NCBI RefSeq assembly: GCF_000204055.1
Contig: NW_006768774.1
Location: 574,612-638,611, forward strand
Source of the DNA: Melampsora larici-populina 98AG31
Lineage: Eukaryota; Basidiomycota; Pucciniomycetes; Pucciniales; Melampsoraceae
Length of the DNA: 64,000 nt
Direction: 5' to 3'
The notes beneath the pieces were generated by a model that saw nothing but the letters and a program-made list of their open reading frames with translations, did no database searches and had not been told where the DNA came from. The stretch's first letter is position 1; each line of letters opens with the position of its first letter. Below, piece after piece: positions 42,276 through 52,982 of the stretch. A program made the position numbers and the translations under genes.

Positions 42276-43655
42276 CTTCAATTGAGGAACCATCCGTCTG
42301 ACATTACTACATATCAAGGATATTATCCTGACTTATCTCATGGCAGAGGATAACCACAGTATTATCAAAATGTCTTGTAGATATTGGTCCGGACCAACAG
42401 GATGGCCATCAACTCCGATCTTACTTACGGCTATTCAAAAGCTTCTTTTCAAAAATACATATGGTAGAAATGCATGGAAAATGTTCATTCTTTCAGAGAT
42501 CTGTATATATGTTCATTATTCAAGAGATCTTTGTAGCACTTTACAATTATTGACACATGGTGCTGATGATGTTCAAAATTGTCTTAACTATAGGCCAAGT
42601 ATATCACGTTGGAACTGAAGTGTCGTGTTGCTGGTGAGGCCAGTTGATTTGGGATCAATTCGGTAATCAAGTAAAGTGGAAGATTACATATATACTTGTT
42701 TTTTTAGCTACAAATGTGCAATTGATTTGCTGCTAGTCTCCCAATGAGGTGGATGTTTGACAAATGCCTTTTTCCCTATTTCCAGCTGAAAAGTGAAGAT
42801 GTGAAACAAGTCATTCTCATGATGTGAAAAAGGTGCAGACTGGTGTTGCAATCATTCAAAAAAATGCTCAAGCAAGGAGCTGACCTCAGTCAAAAGCAAC
42901 ACATATGATCCAAAACACTTGTTTGGGACCCAGTCCTTGTGATCATAACAGAGAACCTTTGAATCTTGTCCAGGGAAATCCCAACAAACATCGATTTGTA
43001 GAGGGTGTGTTTTATTTGACTTGCTATTATTTATGTGGTTATCTGTAATCCTTACATATAAGCAACCACCCTGACTTCCTCCTAAACTATTACATAGTTA
43101 AGAAGGGTGTCGGGTTGGGATGGCGGCCCCGGCCGGCCTGGTTTTGCGTGGGTGAGAAAAACTATTTCTTACCCTTGCACAAGTCAGGTTCCGTTTGTTA
43201 AGCAGGAGCGCAGGGAGTTCTCAGGCACACTCATCAACACCCATCTTGTTGTGCTCTCAGCATGGCGAGGGTTCCTAAAACTTGCTGTAGGGACGGCTGA
43301 AAAACTTCTTCTCTATTTCCTGTTACTTTTAACTCACCTTGTCGTAACTTCCCCATCCTTTGAACAGGATCTGTGTGGGGCGCAAACTTTGTTTGATAGT
43401 GAACTTTTAAGGTTCTCTGGTTGAGCTACCTAACACATGTTATGAACAACTGTATTCTTTATAACTCCAGGCACGGAAAGTCAAAATCTTTGATTATAAT
43501 TCCTTTTGGATTCAATCCCCCCCAATCATGTTTCTCTTGACTATTAATGTTCTCCCGGTTCTTTTCTCAACCTTTGTCGTTATGTCGTTTCTCTCCCTGT
43601 GGTGTAGGTCACGACTGAGTTCATTGCGACTAAAAGGGATGTACTTTCTTGGTCA
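42276..43655. other. No confident gene
   Basis: A 92-codon plus-strand frame at 42340-42618 is open but has no motif. At about 43,105-43,200 GC-rich sequence (GGGTTGGGATGGCGGCCCCGG region) resembles the 3' terminal region of DIRS-like copy 3 at 56.71-56.76 kb (GGGTTGGGGTAGTGAAGGCC), so part of this stretch may be a DIRS-like 3' end (copy 4). Confidence 0.35.
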
Positions 43656-43781
43656 TCACTCACCTTTTCCTTCATTTCCTTTATCCCACCGGTCTATCGC
43701 CCCTAACAGATCTTTTGCTTCCTTGAGCTCCCCCTTGTTGTACTGTTTGAGGTATACGTTGACTGCGCTGGACCTCCATTC
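43656..43781 (-). pseudogene. Possible tyrosine recombinase C-terminal fragment
   Basis: Minus-strand frame of about 40 codons: EWRSSAVNVYLKQYNKGEL then KEAKDLLGAIDRW, ending GKGE and TGA. The W-[RK]-S-x-A-x3-Y arrangement is typical of the nucleophile-tyrosine region of tyrosine recombinases from fungal Crypton/DIRS elements. No upstream catalytic motifs remain, so this is a fragment at best. Confidence 0.35.
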
Positions 43782-43922
43782 ACAGCCCCCAATCACAAGT
43801 CACTGGCAGGCCAGTGCCTCCCACCGACCCTAGCAAGTTATGAGAAAGTTATGAGAAAGTTATGAAATGGATATCAAATGGATAACATCCATCAATTGCG
43901 AATTTGTTGAGAAGTGGTTGAG

Positions 43923-44014
43923 ATACCACCAAAATTGAGATGATGACATACAGCATCATAAACCTGTACAGACCTGCTCCTGTATCTCCCCACCAAGAAT
44001 ATATAGTTTATTAA
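43923..44014 (+). repeat. Long inverted repeat, left arm part 1
   Basis: ATACCACCAAAATTGAGATG ... ATATAGTTTATTAA is the reverse complement of 49,370-49,461 with few differences. The arm continues across the Harbinger insertion at 48,733. Confidence 0.8.
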
Positions 44015-44329
44015 GGGCCCGTTCGCTCCGTTTTCACATATTATGTGCCTGGAAAACAAAATTTTGATCTGCCCCTATATGAAGGGGCAGATCGAGATAC
44101 TGGTAAATTGGATATCGAGATTACCAAACACATAATCAAAAGAGGTCAACAGACGTCTGTTGACCTCCGTTGATCGAATTGCTGTTCGGTAATCTCGATA
44201 ATGAGATACCAACTGATGTATTCGAATATCAAACTGAACAATTGTTCCCACTGAAGTCTAAAACGGTCATTAAAGACCACTTCATCCTTTTCGTTCATCT
44301 ACACCGAGATCCATAGCCATCGACTCGCG

Positions 44330-45856
44330 ATGTCTTTGCGCCGCAGCAAATCGATTCTTCCAATCGAGCACCTTCCTCGATCCGTTTCGAGAGCTCTCGT
44401 GGTTCATCACCACTCCCAAAATCAAAAACTTTTACAATTGCAATTCATCAAAAAAGTTCTTGCTACTCAAGAACATCATTTTACCATGTTCTCATATCTG
44501 AGCATTGGTACTCAGATCTGTATTCAACAGCTCCTTCCACAACTTTACAAAACACCACGCCTCACTTCCATGCTCAGTGGTCAAGCTTGGATTGATGAAC
44601 TCATCAATAATCCAAATAATTCAGTTTTCTACGATAATCTTGGCATGCAAAAACATGTATTCTTCGAACTACGCTCAGTTCTTCAACATGCTGGAATTCT
44701 TTTTGACTCACGTTTTATCACGGTGACTGAGAAATTAGCTCTCCTACTCTATACTCTCATAACCGGTCTCTCTAATCGCAAACTTCAGAACCGTTTCCAA
44801 AGATCTGCTGATAGTATTTCTAAGTCAGTTTTTTTTTTAAAAAAAATTCTATCAATTTCTTCTGACATGTCTTCTTTTTTTTGAATAGAATAATTAATCA
44901 CCTTGTCAAGGGAATCTCCGATAACGGTGATTTACTCGGAAAATACATTCCTCTTCCCGATGCCAACACACCGCTCCCTGATGATTTCTCTTCAAATCCC
45001 AAGTTCATGCCTTACTTTAAAGACTGCATTGGTGCAATTGACGGTACCCATATTCCGGTCACTCCTCCGGCTTCCAAGTTCATTCCTTTCTCTAATAGTA
45101 AAGGCTACACTTCTCAAAACGTCCTTGCTGCGTGCAATTTCAACATGGAATTTATTTATTTATTCGTTGGAGCTGAAGGAAGTATGGCTGACGGTGCTCT
45201 TTGGAGTTTGGCTCGAAGTCGTGATCTTGCAATTCCAGCTGGGAAGTATTATCTTGGTGATGCTGGCTTTGCTCTCACCGAGACTTGTCTTGTTCCTTTT
45301 CGAAAAGTCCGTTATCATTTACGAGAATGGGAAAAGAAAGGTTTCAGGTGAGCTTTCTTTTTTTATCATCCTTTTCATCAATCTCAATCTTTTCTTATTA
45401 TTTCCCATCTTTTCATCTTAGACCTCAAAATGCAGAAGAACTTTTCAATCTTCGACATGCTAGTGCTCGTAATGTCATTGAGCGTATTTTTGGAGTCTGC
45501 AAGAAGCGCTTCAGTATCATGGCTCATGGTTGTCAATATACTATGGAGATTCAAATTTCAATGGTTACTGTTATGTGTTTTATTCATAATTTCATACGTG
45601 TGAAAGATCCACAAGGTTCTTCTGAAGAATATCCGCAATTTGGAGATGGATTTATTCCCGACATTCAAGATACAACTCAAACTGTTACTCAAGATCTTAT
45701 GGTAGTACAACTCAAGGTAACAGTAATGCTAAAAAGTTTCGAGATAAAATTCCAGCTGATATGTGGGCAGATTATCAAAAAGGGACTCAACGAAGACAGA
45801 AATTAAACCACAGCAGACAAAGACATGGGCAACCCATCCCATATCCAGGCTCTTGA
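44330..45856 (+). pseudogene. PIF/Harbinger (HARBI1-like) transposase, C-terminal frameshift
   Basis: Exons 44330-44823, 44889-45347 and 45422-45856 with in-phase junctions (first donor GTCAGT, second GTGAGC). The DDE triad is visible: CIGAIDGTHIPV (first Asp), YYLGDAGFALTETCL (second Asp) and HASARNVIERIFGVCKKRF (Glu). The N-terminal part has helical HTH-like sequence (ITGLSNRKLQNRFQRS). Near 45,695 one base seems to be missing: the frame that ends with AKKFRDKIPADMWADYQKG, the usual family C-terminus, is not the one carrying IPDIQDTTQTVTQDL. The catalytic core is intact. It cuts the element ends together with its Myb-like partner. Confidence 0.85.
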
Positions 45857-45969
45857 ATGATTGATCTCATGTGTAGATACAACCTTATTTAATCTTTATT
45901 TTACATTTATTAATCAAAGATTTGTTGCTTTATTCAAGGTCAATCTCACTTTGATCTCAACTCTTTGAT

Positions 45970-46215
45970 CATGGGCATCAAACAAGTCAAGACTACATGT
46001 ATTTATTTATTTCTGAGCAAACAATTCAAGGCTACTATATATTTAATTCTGAGCAAACAAGTCAAGACTACATGTATATATTTAATTCTGAGCAAACAAG
46101 TCAAGACTACTATATATTTAATTCTGAGCAAACAAGTCAAGGCTACTATATATTTAATTCTGAGCAAACAAGTCAAGACTACTAAAGACTACTAAAGACT
46201 ACTAAAGACTACATG
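45970..46215 (+). repeat. Tandem repeats inside the Harbinger element
   Basis: Five to six copies of a roughly 36-bp unit around GAGCAAACAAGTCAAGACTA followed by CTATATATTTAATTCT, then about four copies of TACTAAAGAC. They lie just 3' of the transposase gene. The array is coding-like in one frame by chance only. Confidence 0.85.
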
Positions 46216-46372
46216 TGTTTATTTCTGAGCATCTGGGTAACAAGATATCAATTTAATTCTTTCTATGTTAGGGTATACATGAAAAGATAGAGAAAGTAAA
46301 AGATGAAATAAATAAAAAGTTGTAGTAAGAAATAGTCAATGAATGAATGAATAGTGAAGATAGAAGACTCAC

Positions 46373-47753
46373 CTAAACCTTTGATTTAAGCCAGTCATCA
46401 CGTTCCTCAGCTGGAGTGCTGAAGTAAGTCTCAGCCAGCAAAGGCTGGACTAAAAATAACTCTACAGCTTTCCAACGTTGATCACGAGTAAGCGTCGACT
46501 TGTACACCATCTGTACTGCTTGACCATGGATCAATCTGGGGGTTGTAGGTTCAGCAGTTGATTGAACAGCACTTGAAGTTGAGGAGATCGAGGATTTTAG
46601 AAGTGTGCTCATGTCGTGCAAATCAGATGAAGTTGAAGAGAGGGATGACTTGAAAAGGGACCCAATGTCGTGCAGATCGGATGAAAGTCCATCAACGATG
46701 TCAACACCGCTTCGTTTCTTCTTGCGAACCGGGTTACGTTCCTTGAGCGCCACCGCAGACTTACCATGTTGGTTTGCGGATGGGGTGTCATCTGAACTAG
46801 GATCATTGTCGGACTTGGGATGGCCAGGATTGTCGACAAGGGGCAAGTCGGATGTGGAGGAGGTTGGCGAAAGAGAATGCGTAGTCGCCGGGACATGATC
46901 GATGGTCGAAGTGGAAGCTGCCGGAGGTGGAGCTTTGGGTTTCTTGACCGTCGTTTTGGTGTACTTGGTAGTTGCGTTGTGACCCTCCAACAAAGGAGCA
47001 AGGTCGTTAAATAAAGGAAAAGGTTGGTCCTTGCATCAAAGGTAGTCTTTGGACTTCTTACTTCCCTGAGACAAAAGCAAATTCAGTTAGATAAAAGAAC
47101 AAGAATAAAAACATGAGATACTTACTTTGTCAGCAATGATTGGTTGCCAGACCTCGTAAGGAAGGTCAATGCATCCATCTACCCACCCAGCCCCACTAAG
47201 TGAATCGAGATATTTGTAATCGGCGTAAAGGTCACATAACTGAGTAGCAATAAAAAAACAAAGCAAAAAAAAGAAGTTTGATTAGTTTGTAATGAAAATA
47301 AAAGAATAATTAAAGAAAAAGAAAGAGAGAAAGTGAAGGAAAGAAGCTTACTATGTACCATCGGGACTTGCAGTTCTGAACCTCTTTAGGTTGACTTAGA
47401 TGAATGACACCATCGATTTCTTTCCTTTTGCTACCTCTGAGTCGTTTGACAACCGCTTGCCAAGTTGGATTTTTGAATCCATGAGCAGTCGTAGCGTTCT
47501 CAGGTCCAATGGGTTTGCCATTGGCTGGCTGGCGTTCAGCGGTCAAGATGTCAATCATGGCTCGATCATCATCATCATCCCATTTGACATGCGGTGATAT
47601 TTGGTCAGCTGCCACAGGCTCCGTCGCAGATTGGGTAGCGGATTGGGTAACAGGCTCCGTCGCAGATTGGGTAGTAGGCTCCGTCACAGGTTTGGCTTTT
47701 CGAACAGCTGGTTTAGCACGAGGTCTTGATGGCTTCTTGGTGGTATCCATCAA
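46373..47753 (-). pseudogene. Myb/SANT-like partner of Harbinger transposase, one nonsense codon
   Basis: Exons 47753-47353, 47239-47126 and 47065-46373, all phase 0. Exon 1 begins MMDTTKKPSRPRAKPAVRKA, contains a short repeat of ATEPVTQS type, then VKWDDDDDRAMIDILTAERQ, FKNPTWQAVVKRL and CKSRWYI, the Trp-spaced pattern of Myb/SANT-like (MADF-related) domains. Exon 2 gives DYKYLDSLSGAGW and PYEVWQPIIADK. Exon 3 opens GSKKSKDYL then TGA (within CTT-TGA, consistent with TCGA to TTGA), and continues to a Ser/Pro/Thr-rich region and RDQRWKAVELFLVQPLL. In this superfamily the partner brings transposase to the nucleus and the element ends. The copy is probably non-functional unless the TGA is read through. 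Confidence 0.8.
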
Positions 47754-47869
47754 TAAGAGCTAGACCTGTTGAAATCCGTGAGAATCAGCATCAAGTTGTG
47801 CATCGTGACAAACAGGAATATGAGAATGGAACTCACCATTCAGACCAAGCTGAAGTAAAATAAGTGATA

Positions 47870-48265
47870 GTGAGTTGAGAACGAAATAGCAAGGTAAGAA
47901 CTAATAGTGAGTTGAGAACAAAATAGCAAGGTAAGAACTAATAGTGAGTTGAGAACGAAATAGCGAGGTAAGAACTAATAGTGAGTTGAGAACTATAGCG
48001 AGGTAAGAACTAATAGTGAGTTGAGAACTATAGCGAGGTAAGAACTATAGCGAGGTAAGAACTGGAACGAAGTAAGGAAGTGATCACGAAGTAAAGAACT
48101 GGAACAAAGTAAGGAAGTGATCACGAAGTAAAGAACTATAGCGAGGTAAAGAACTAATAGCGAGGTAAGGAAGTGATCACGAAGTAAAGAACTATAGCGA
48201 GGTAAAGAACTAATAGCGAGGTAAGGAACTAATAGCGAAGTAAGGAACTAATAGCAAGTAAAGAA
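47870..48265 (+). repeat. Degenerate tandem repeats upstream of the Myb-like gene
   Basis: Repeats of 37 bp (TAATAGTGAGTTGAGAAC with AATAGCRAGGTAAGAAC) pass into a shorter unit (AACTATAGCGAGGTAAG) and GGAAGTGATCACGAAGTAAA units. They occupy the 5' side of the Myb-like gene and may include its promoter. Confidence 0.8.
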
Positions 48266-48732
48266 GTGATGATAGCAAGGGTCAATAGCCATTTAGAGTG
48301 ATAAAAGGGTTTGATTGGATAAGAAACCAATAACGAGTTGATGACGGTTGATAGTGAAGATCCAGCTTGATGAACTAGAAGGTGAAAGGGTGAGTGAGGA
48401 TAGCTGAGCAAACGAAGGAGTGAGGAATAAAAGGGGATTGGTGGGGGGTGTACGAGTATTGAGATTGGGAGAGAGGGATGGATGAAGGGATGCATTGGGG
48501 CAGGGGCACATAGAGTTGGGGGCCGTAGATACAGCCTAAAGGCTGTATCTATATGTGAACAAATATGTGATGATTTTCAATCACATATTCTTATCGCATA
48601 TTGTTTCCGAACGGATATCTAATCCAAAGTATTTGGTCCAGTTGGGACCAATATACTATGTGACAGTGTGTAGAATTTTGGTGTGAAATTCGGTCACATA
48701 ATATGTGACCGAGGGTACCAAACGGGCCCTAA

Positions 48733-48948
48733 CCTTTGTGACATCAATTGACTGGGTTATTGAGGTTTGAAAAAAAATCACGGACAAAAAATACTATTTT
48801 TGTACTATACCTAAGAATTGATTCTGGAATATCTTCTGGATTTATCAATATACATACAAAAAAAATTGATAATCCTTTTGAAAATATGTTTCTCCACATT
48901 TTTGTCCCCTAAAGCCTTCCTGTATGGGCAGTATTTCTACATGTAATT
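48733..48948 (+). repeat. Long inverted repeat, left arm part 2
   Basis: Continuation of the left arm, from CCTTTGTGACATCAATTGAC to TTTCTACATGTAATT, matching the reverse complement of 49,151-49,369. A 202-bp non-palindromic spacer (48,949-49,150) separates the two arms. Confidence 0.85.
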
Positions 48949-49150
48949 CCTGAATGTGTCTGCAAGTTTGGTTCTCTGAAGTTCTTTGCCCCAAGACAAA
49001 ATTTTGAGAGACCATATTGCCAAAATCATTCTGAATTTGATTGATATACATGTAGATGGTATTTGACAAAAATTTCTGCCATAAACTTTGCCATATTCTG
49101 TCTAGAATCAAAGAATCAACGAAAATGTTGACTGCACATGTACACACCAC

Positions 49151-49461
49151 AATTACATATAGAAATACTGCCCGTGCAGGAAGGCTTAAGGGGACCAAAA
49201 TGCGGAGAAACATATTTTCAAGAGGAATGTCAAATTTTTTGTGTATGTGTATTGATGAAGCTGGAAGATATTCCAGAATCAATTCTTAGGTATAGTACAA
49301 AAATAGTATTTTTTGTCCGTGATTTTTTTTTTCAAACCTCAATAACTCAGTCAATTGATGTCACAAAGGTTAATAAACTATATATTCTTGGTGGGGAAAT
49401 ACAGGAGCAGGTTTGTACAGGTTTATGATGCTGTATGACATCGTCTCAATTTTGGTGGTAT
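49151..49461 (-). repeat. Long inverted repeat, right arm
   Basis: Uninterrupted partner arm (about 310 bp), differing from the left arm at scattered single positions and a few short indels. It preserves the empty Harbinger target (a single TAA/TTA). Confidence 0.85.
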
Positions 49462-49611
49462 GACATATTTTGCTGGTAACTGACCCAAAACATCTTGATA
49501 GCAGATGGATGCTATGCTGAAAACAAATTGAAGTTTTGTTGAAAACATTTTGGAGACATCGGATGTACTGGCCTGCCAGTGACCAGTAGTTGGGGGCTGC
49601 GATTGACCTCG

Positions 49612-49790
49612 GCGCATTATCTTTTCCTTTTCCCAGCCTAGGTTCCATTTCAGCGACACACCGCCTACTCTGAAGGAGTGTCCAGACCAGACGCCTACCT
49701 TCACACCGCTCTTTCCCCAGAGGCCCTTGAGTCGGTCAATGAAAACTTTCCTTGTAATGGGTCTGCCTCCTGATGATTCGAGATCTATCT
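49612..49790 (-). pseudogene. Tyrosine recombinase catalytic fragment, copy 5
   Basis: Reads RPITRKVFIDRLKGLWGKSG then VWSGHSFRVGGVSLKWNLG, matching RPLTKTWFVNAVEKIWGKSS and TWSGHSFWVGGASLRFNLG of copy 3. The H-x-x-R catalytic pair is intact here (Arg as AGA), unlike copy 3. Homology stops around IMRRG, before the nucleophile tyrosine. Confidence 0.75.
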
Positions 49791-50046
49791 GTATGACTCA
49801 CGTCTTGTGGTTTCTAGATCTGGCGTGTTTGTTATTCTTGTGCTTGTCTCAAGGTTTCTCTCCTGCACCTCTACATCAGGAGTACTTTCCTGGTTTCCCT
49901 TGTACTCATTCTTGTTTGGTTCTGTGACTTCTGCTTGTTTGACACTCTCTCTGGCATTTTTGGGGAAATGATTGGAATAGGGATGAAATCATGTGAGTAT
50001 CAATTCTTGCTCGTCTCACTGCCAGCATAGATGCCTTGGGTTGAGA

Positions 50047-50192
50047 AATCCGAGGCATCATCAGAGGCAAATCCTCGGACAGACCTTGTCCAAGGTTTTT
50101 GCCCGAGGTATTTTTTGCCCTGAGAATTACCTCGGGAAGCTTCTGTCCGAGGTTTTGCATCCGAGGATACCTCGGATTACAAAATCCGAGGT
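50047..50192. repeat. CCGAGG fold-back element (about 145 bp)
   Basis: Left arm AAATCCGAGGCATCATCAG and on through CTCGGACAGACCTTGTCC is mirrored on the right as its reverse complement, giving arms of about 50 bp. ATCCGAGG/CCTCGGAT occurs repeatedly. The right edge also forms a perfect 9-bp hairpin CCTCGGATT-ACAA-AATCCGAGG. Likely a MITE-like fold-back inserted into the RT-deleted part of copy 5. Confidence 0.6.
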
Positions 50193-50556
50193 AAATATGT
50201 TGGTGGTGTCTCTCCGTTATCCACTGTTTCTCTTCACTCATTTTTCTGTTCTACAATTAACACATCAACTGTGACGGTTTAGACAGATAGAGACAGGAGG
50301 TACAAATTAAAGTGTACTGTAGATAGAAAAAAAAAGGAGAAGCAAAAAATAAAAAATGAAAATTTTGAAATCAATTTGAGAATTGAAATTAAAGATCTGG
50401 AAGGGTCATTGGTCTGATTATATATGTGAATACAAGAAACATGACTTCCCTGAGGGATGATTTTAATGATAAGTTCAGAGAGAAGGCAATTTTTGTAATG
50501 AGGAATATTCATTTTGACTTGGGCCTTACTAGGTTTGCTTCCCCCCTCCATTTTGT

Positions 50557-52982
50557 CTACTCACTATAGCTAGAGCTCCTCCTTGGTTTCCTCCGTATGG
50601 TTTTGGCACTATTTGGTTGTTTGCTAGGACCGGCTGCCGTGTTTGCTCGGTTGTAGCTGGTATGGTAGGTGTTTCCGTACTCTGACACGTATGGGAATGG
50701 TGGTTGATAAGTGAAGGTGTTTGTAGGGTATCCACCACTACACAGACTCCCTTTCTGATGCAGGCTAGCGTGATGGCTAGTGTGGTGATTTTGACTCTGA
50801 ACGTAAGGATTTCCGCTCATACCATAGTCAATTTTCCAGTTACGCTTACTCTTGTTGATGTTGTTGTTGTTGCTGATTTGGTTCCTCTTGTTGTGGTTAT
50901 TTCCTCTTCCACCAAAATTTTCTTTCCAGCTTCCGTTGTTTTGTCCGTCAGAATTTGGTTCCTTTTTCACAAAAGGTTTATCTCTGGACGACAATGGGTC
51001 TGCCTCACTATTGGCTGTTGCATATGGATTCTCGGCATGACTTCTTTCTCCACAGGCTTCCGCTTTATCTTTTGCAACTTGTAGGATGTCCTGATGTAAG
51101 ATCCCGACGTTGCTCATTTGTTTTCCGCCTTTGGTTCTATTTTGCATGACTAATTTTCTCACTTTGATGCAGTATTGAAGAGCAATCATCCAACAGGAAG
51201 TGGAATGTCTAATGTCGATTACGTTACTCTTGTGCTTTCAAAACATCTCGGTGGTTCTTTCCATATGATAGAATTCATCTATGTATTGTATGAACAGGTC
51301 TATACAGTCCATCCACTCTCCGTAGGTTAGGAGCAGTTTGTCTTTAGGGGTTAGACCCAAGTAGGTGGGAACGTCATCTCCTTCCTGGAGTTCTTTAACG
51401 GTCTTGACCTTCTTTAGACCTGCCTTCTCTACATCTTTGTCTATCCAATCTGCGTTAAATACGGTCAGAGGTACATAGGCTTTTAACTATGTCATTCTCT
51501 GATGAAAACCATTGGATAGTTTGAGAAGGTGATTATTCAATAGTTCCATGTTGTCTACAAAGGTTACTTCTTTTTTGGGGTCCAACAAGTCTTCCTCTTC
51601 TGCTGGGGACTCAGCTGGCAGTTCTTTCTTTTTCCGCTTGGCTGGTGTCTTGGTGTTTTTGGTTCTGTTAGTCATCATGGATGTGCCTTGGGTAGGACAA
51701 TGAATGGCTCTCTTAGTCTTGGCAGGTCTTTTTGACGGTCTGACAGGTTCGTCTGATTCTTTGTCTAGTATGAGAGATTCTGTCCGTGGTCTCCTTCCTT
51801 TGCCGTGGTTGATCTCAACGTCACACTCCATTCTTCTGCATCTTTTGGCTTCAGGGTCAAAAGGGATCTTGCCGTGCATTGCTCTGAAGGCGGCTAGCAT
51901 CGTTCTACCAAGCATTACGTCTTTGTTGTCAAAAGCGTTTACGATGGTCCTCCACCAGCTGTTTTGGCTTTCTGTCTGAGCATCTATCGCAAGCCGTGGA
52001 AGGCATGGTGTTAGTCCTGTTCTTATTCTGCTTGTGGAATTGTGTTATGAACAGCATTGGATATGTGATGGGTGTCTAATAAATCTATTTAAGCTAACAA
52101 TGACTTTTCTATGCATGATCTTATCAGCCTCTGGTTCACAGCTTCAGCTGGTTGGTCATGTTGAGTTCATGAGTGGTTTGTGATGGTCACTTCCACATCA
52201 GATTTGTCCTCTCTAGATGGACACATCAACATCTCTTTCTTTGGCTTGATGGACACGTCAAACATTGTCTTTTTGAATGGGACTTCTATCCTCTAGATGA
52301 ACACTTCAACATCTAAACTCTTGGTGTGATGGACTCTTCAACATCATCTTCAACGGGTTTACTTCTTTAATAGGGTTAGGTGTTATGAATGAATTAAATA
52401 GATGGAGAGATAACAAAATGTGATTGGGTTTGTTGGACAAAATTATAAAACCAGGGGAAGTTTGTTGTGATGAGGGGTTTTTGGACTCTTGGTGACGGAA
52501 AGGTGACTTTTTTCTTGATATTCCTGATATCAAACTGAGTGATACTCACCATTAATTGTGTCTCTTCCTACTCCTATCACCGGTGCTCCTCCTGTGTTTT
52601 CCTCTTCCAGTGAATCTCTAGGAAGCCTTACAGTCCCCAGAGCTAGATATCCGCAGGGTGTTGCTATGTTTCAGTTGTGATTTCCGTCACGTAGGACTTC
52701 ATCGCTCTCTAGTCCGTCTTGGTCAAATTCGTCCTCTGGATCATCCTCTGGATTATTGATTAGGACGACGTCATCATCGTAGTATTCTTCACCTCTGGGG
52801 GGTTCATTCTCATCGTCGTCGACGTCTTCAACCTCGTCTTGGCTGTTGTTTTGGTTTCTCAACCTACTTCTTGTTCTGGGTTTTGAGTCCCCATTGGTCA
52901 GAGCAAGTTCTGCCAGTCTCCTGGACTCTTCTAATTCTTGTGCAAAAGTAACCGTAGTTCTTTTCCTTTCTTGGATTATCAA
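50557..52982 (-). pseudogene. gag-like ORF of DIRS-like copy 5, fragmented
   Basis: N-terminal exon (52982-52671) is highly acidic (VEDVDDDENEPPRGEEYYDD). Middle block (51915-51487) is basic, with AKTKRAIHCPTQGTS and TPAKRKKKELPAESPAEEED. The next block (51,480-51,190) has KKVKTVKELQEGDDVPTYLG then GEWMDCIDLFIQYIDEFYHM. The C-terminal block (51189-50557) has MIALQYCIKVRKLVM and an Asn/Gln-rich, Arg-rich tail (ISNNNNINKSKRNW; RRKPRRSSSYSE). The conserved blocks match copies 1-3. Between 52.0 and 52.67 kb there is non-coding sequence with degenerate repeats of the phrase ATGGACACATCAACATCT. Confidence 0.6.

Larger units (their letters stand above)
44015..48729 (+). mobile_element. PIF/Harbinger DNA transposon, 4.7 kb
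   Basis: Ends are GGGCCCGTT inverted repeats (44015- and -48729), each followed by a CACATA-N-TATGTG palindrome within about 40 bp. The target duplication is TAA (44012-44014 and 48730-48732), the usual 3-bp PIF/Harbinger size. The empty site can be read in the other arm of the surrounding inverted repeat, where AGTTTATTAACCTTTGTGAC occurs uninterrupted. The element carries the two expected genes: a DDE transposase (+) and a Myb/SANT-like protein (-), arranged convergently with tandem repeats between and beside them. Each gene has one visible lesion. Confidence 0.9.
49612..52982 (-). mobile_element. DIRS/Ngaro-like retroelement copy 5, RT deleted
   Basis: Minus-strand remnant with gag blocks (52982-50557) and a tyrosine recombinase C-terminal fragment (49790-49612), but no RT or RNase H between them. 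A fold-back sequence occupies part of the gap. Homology to copy 3 breaks off just after the HSFRVGG motif region, at the outer edge of the long inverted repeat. Confidence 0.65.

Noticed and set aside
45970..46215. CRISPR-like regularly spaced repeats
   Set aside because: The repeats are directly adjacent, without unique spacers, and lie in a eukaryotic transposon.
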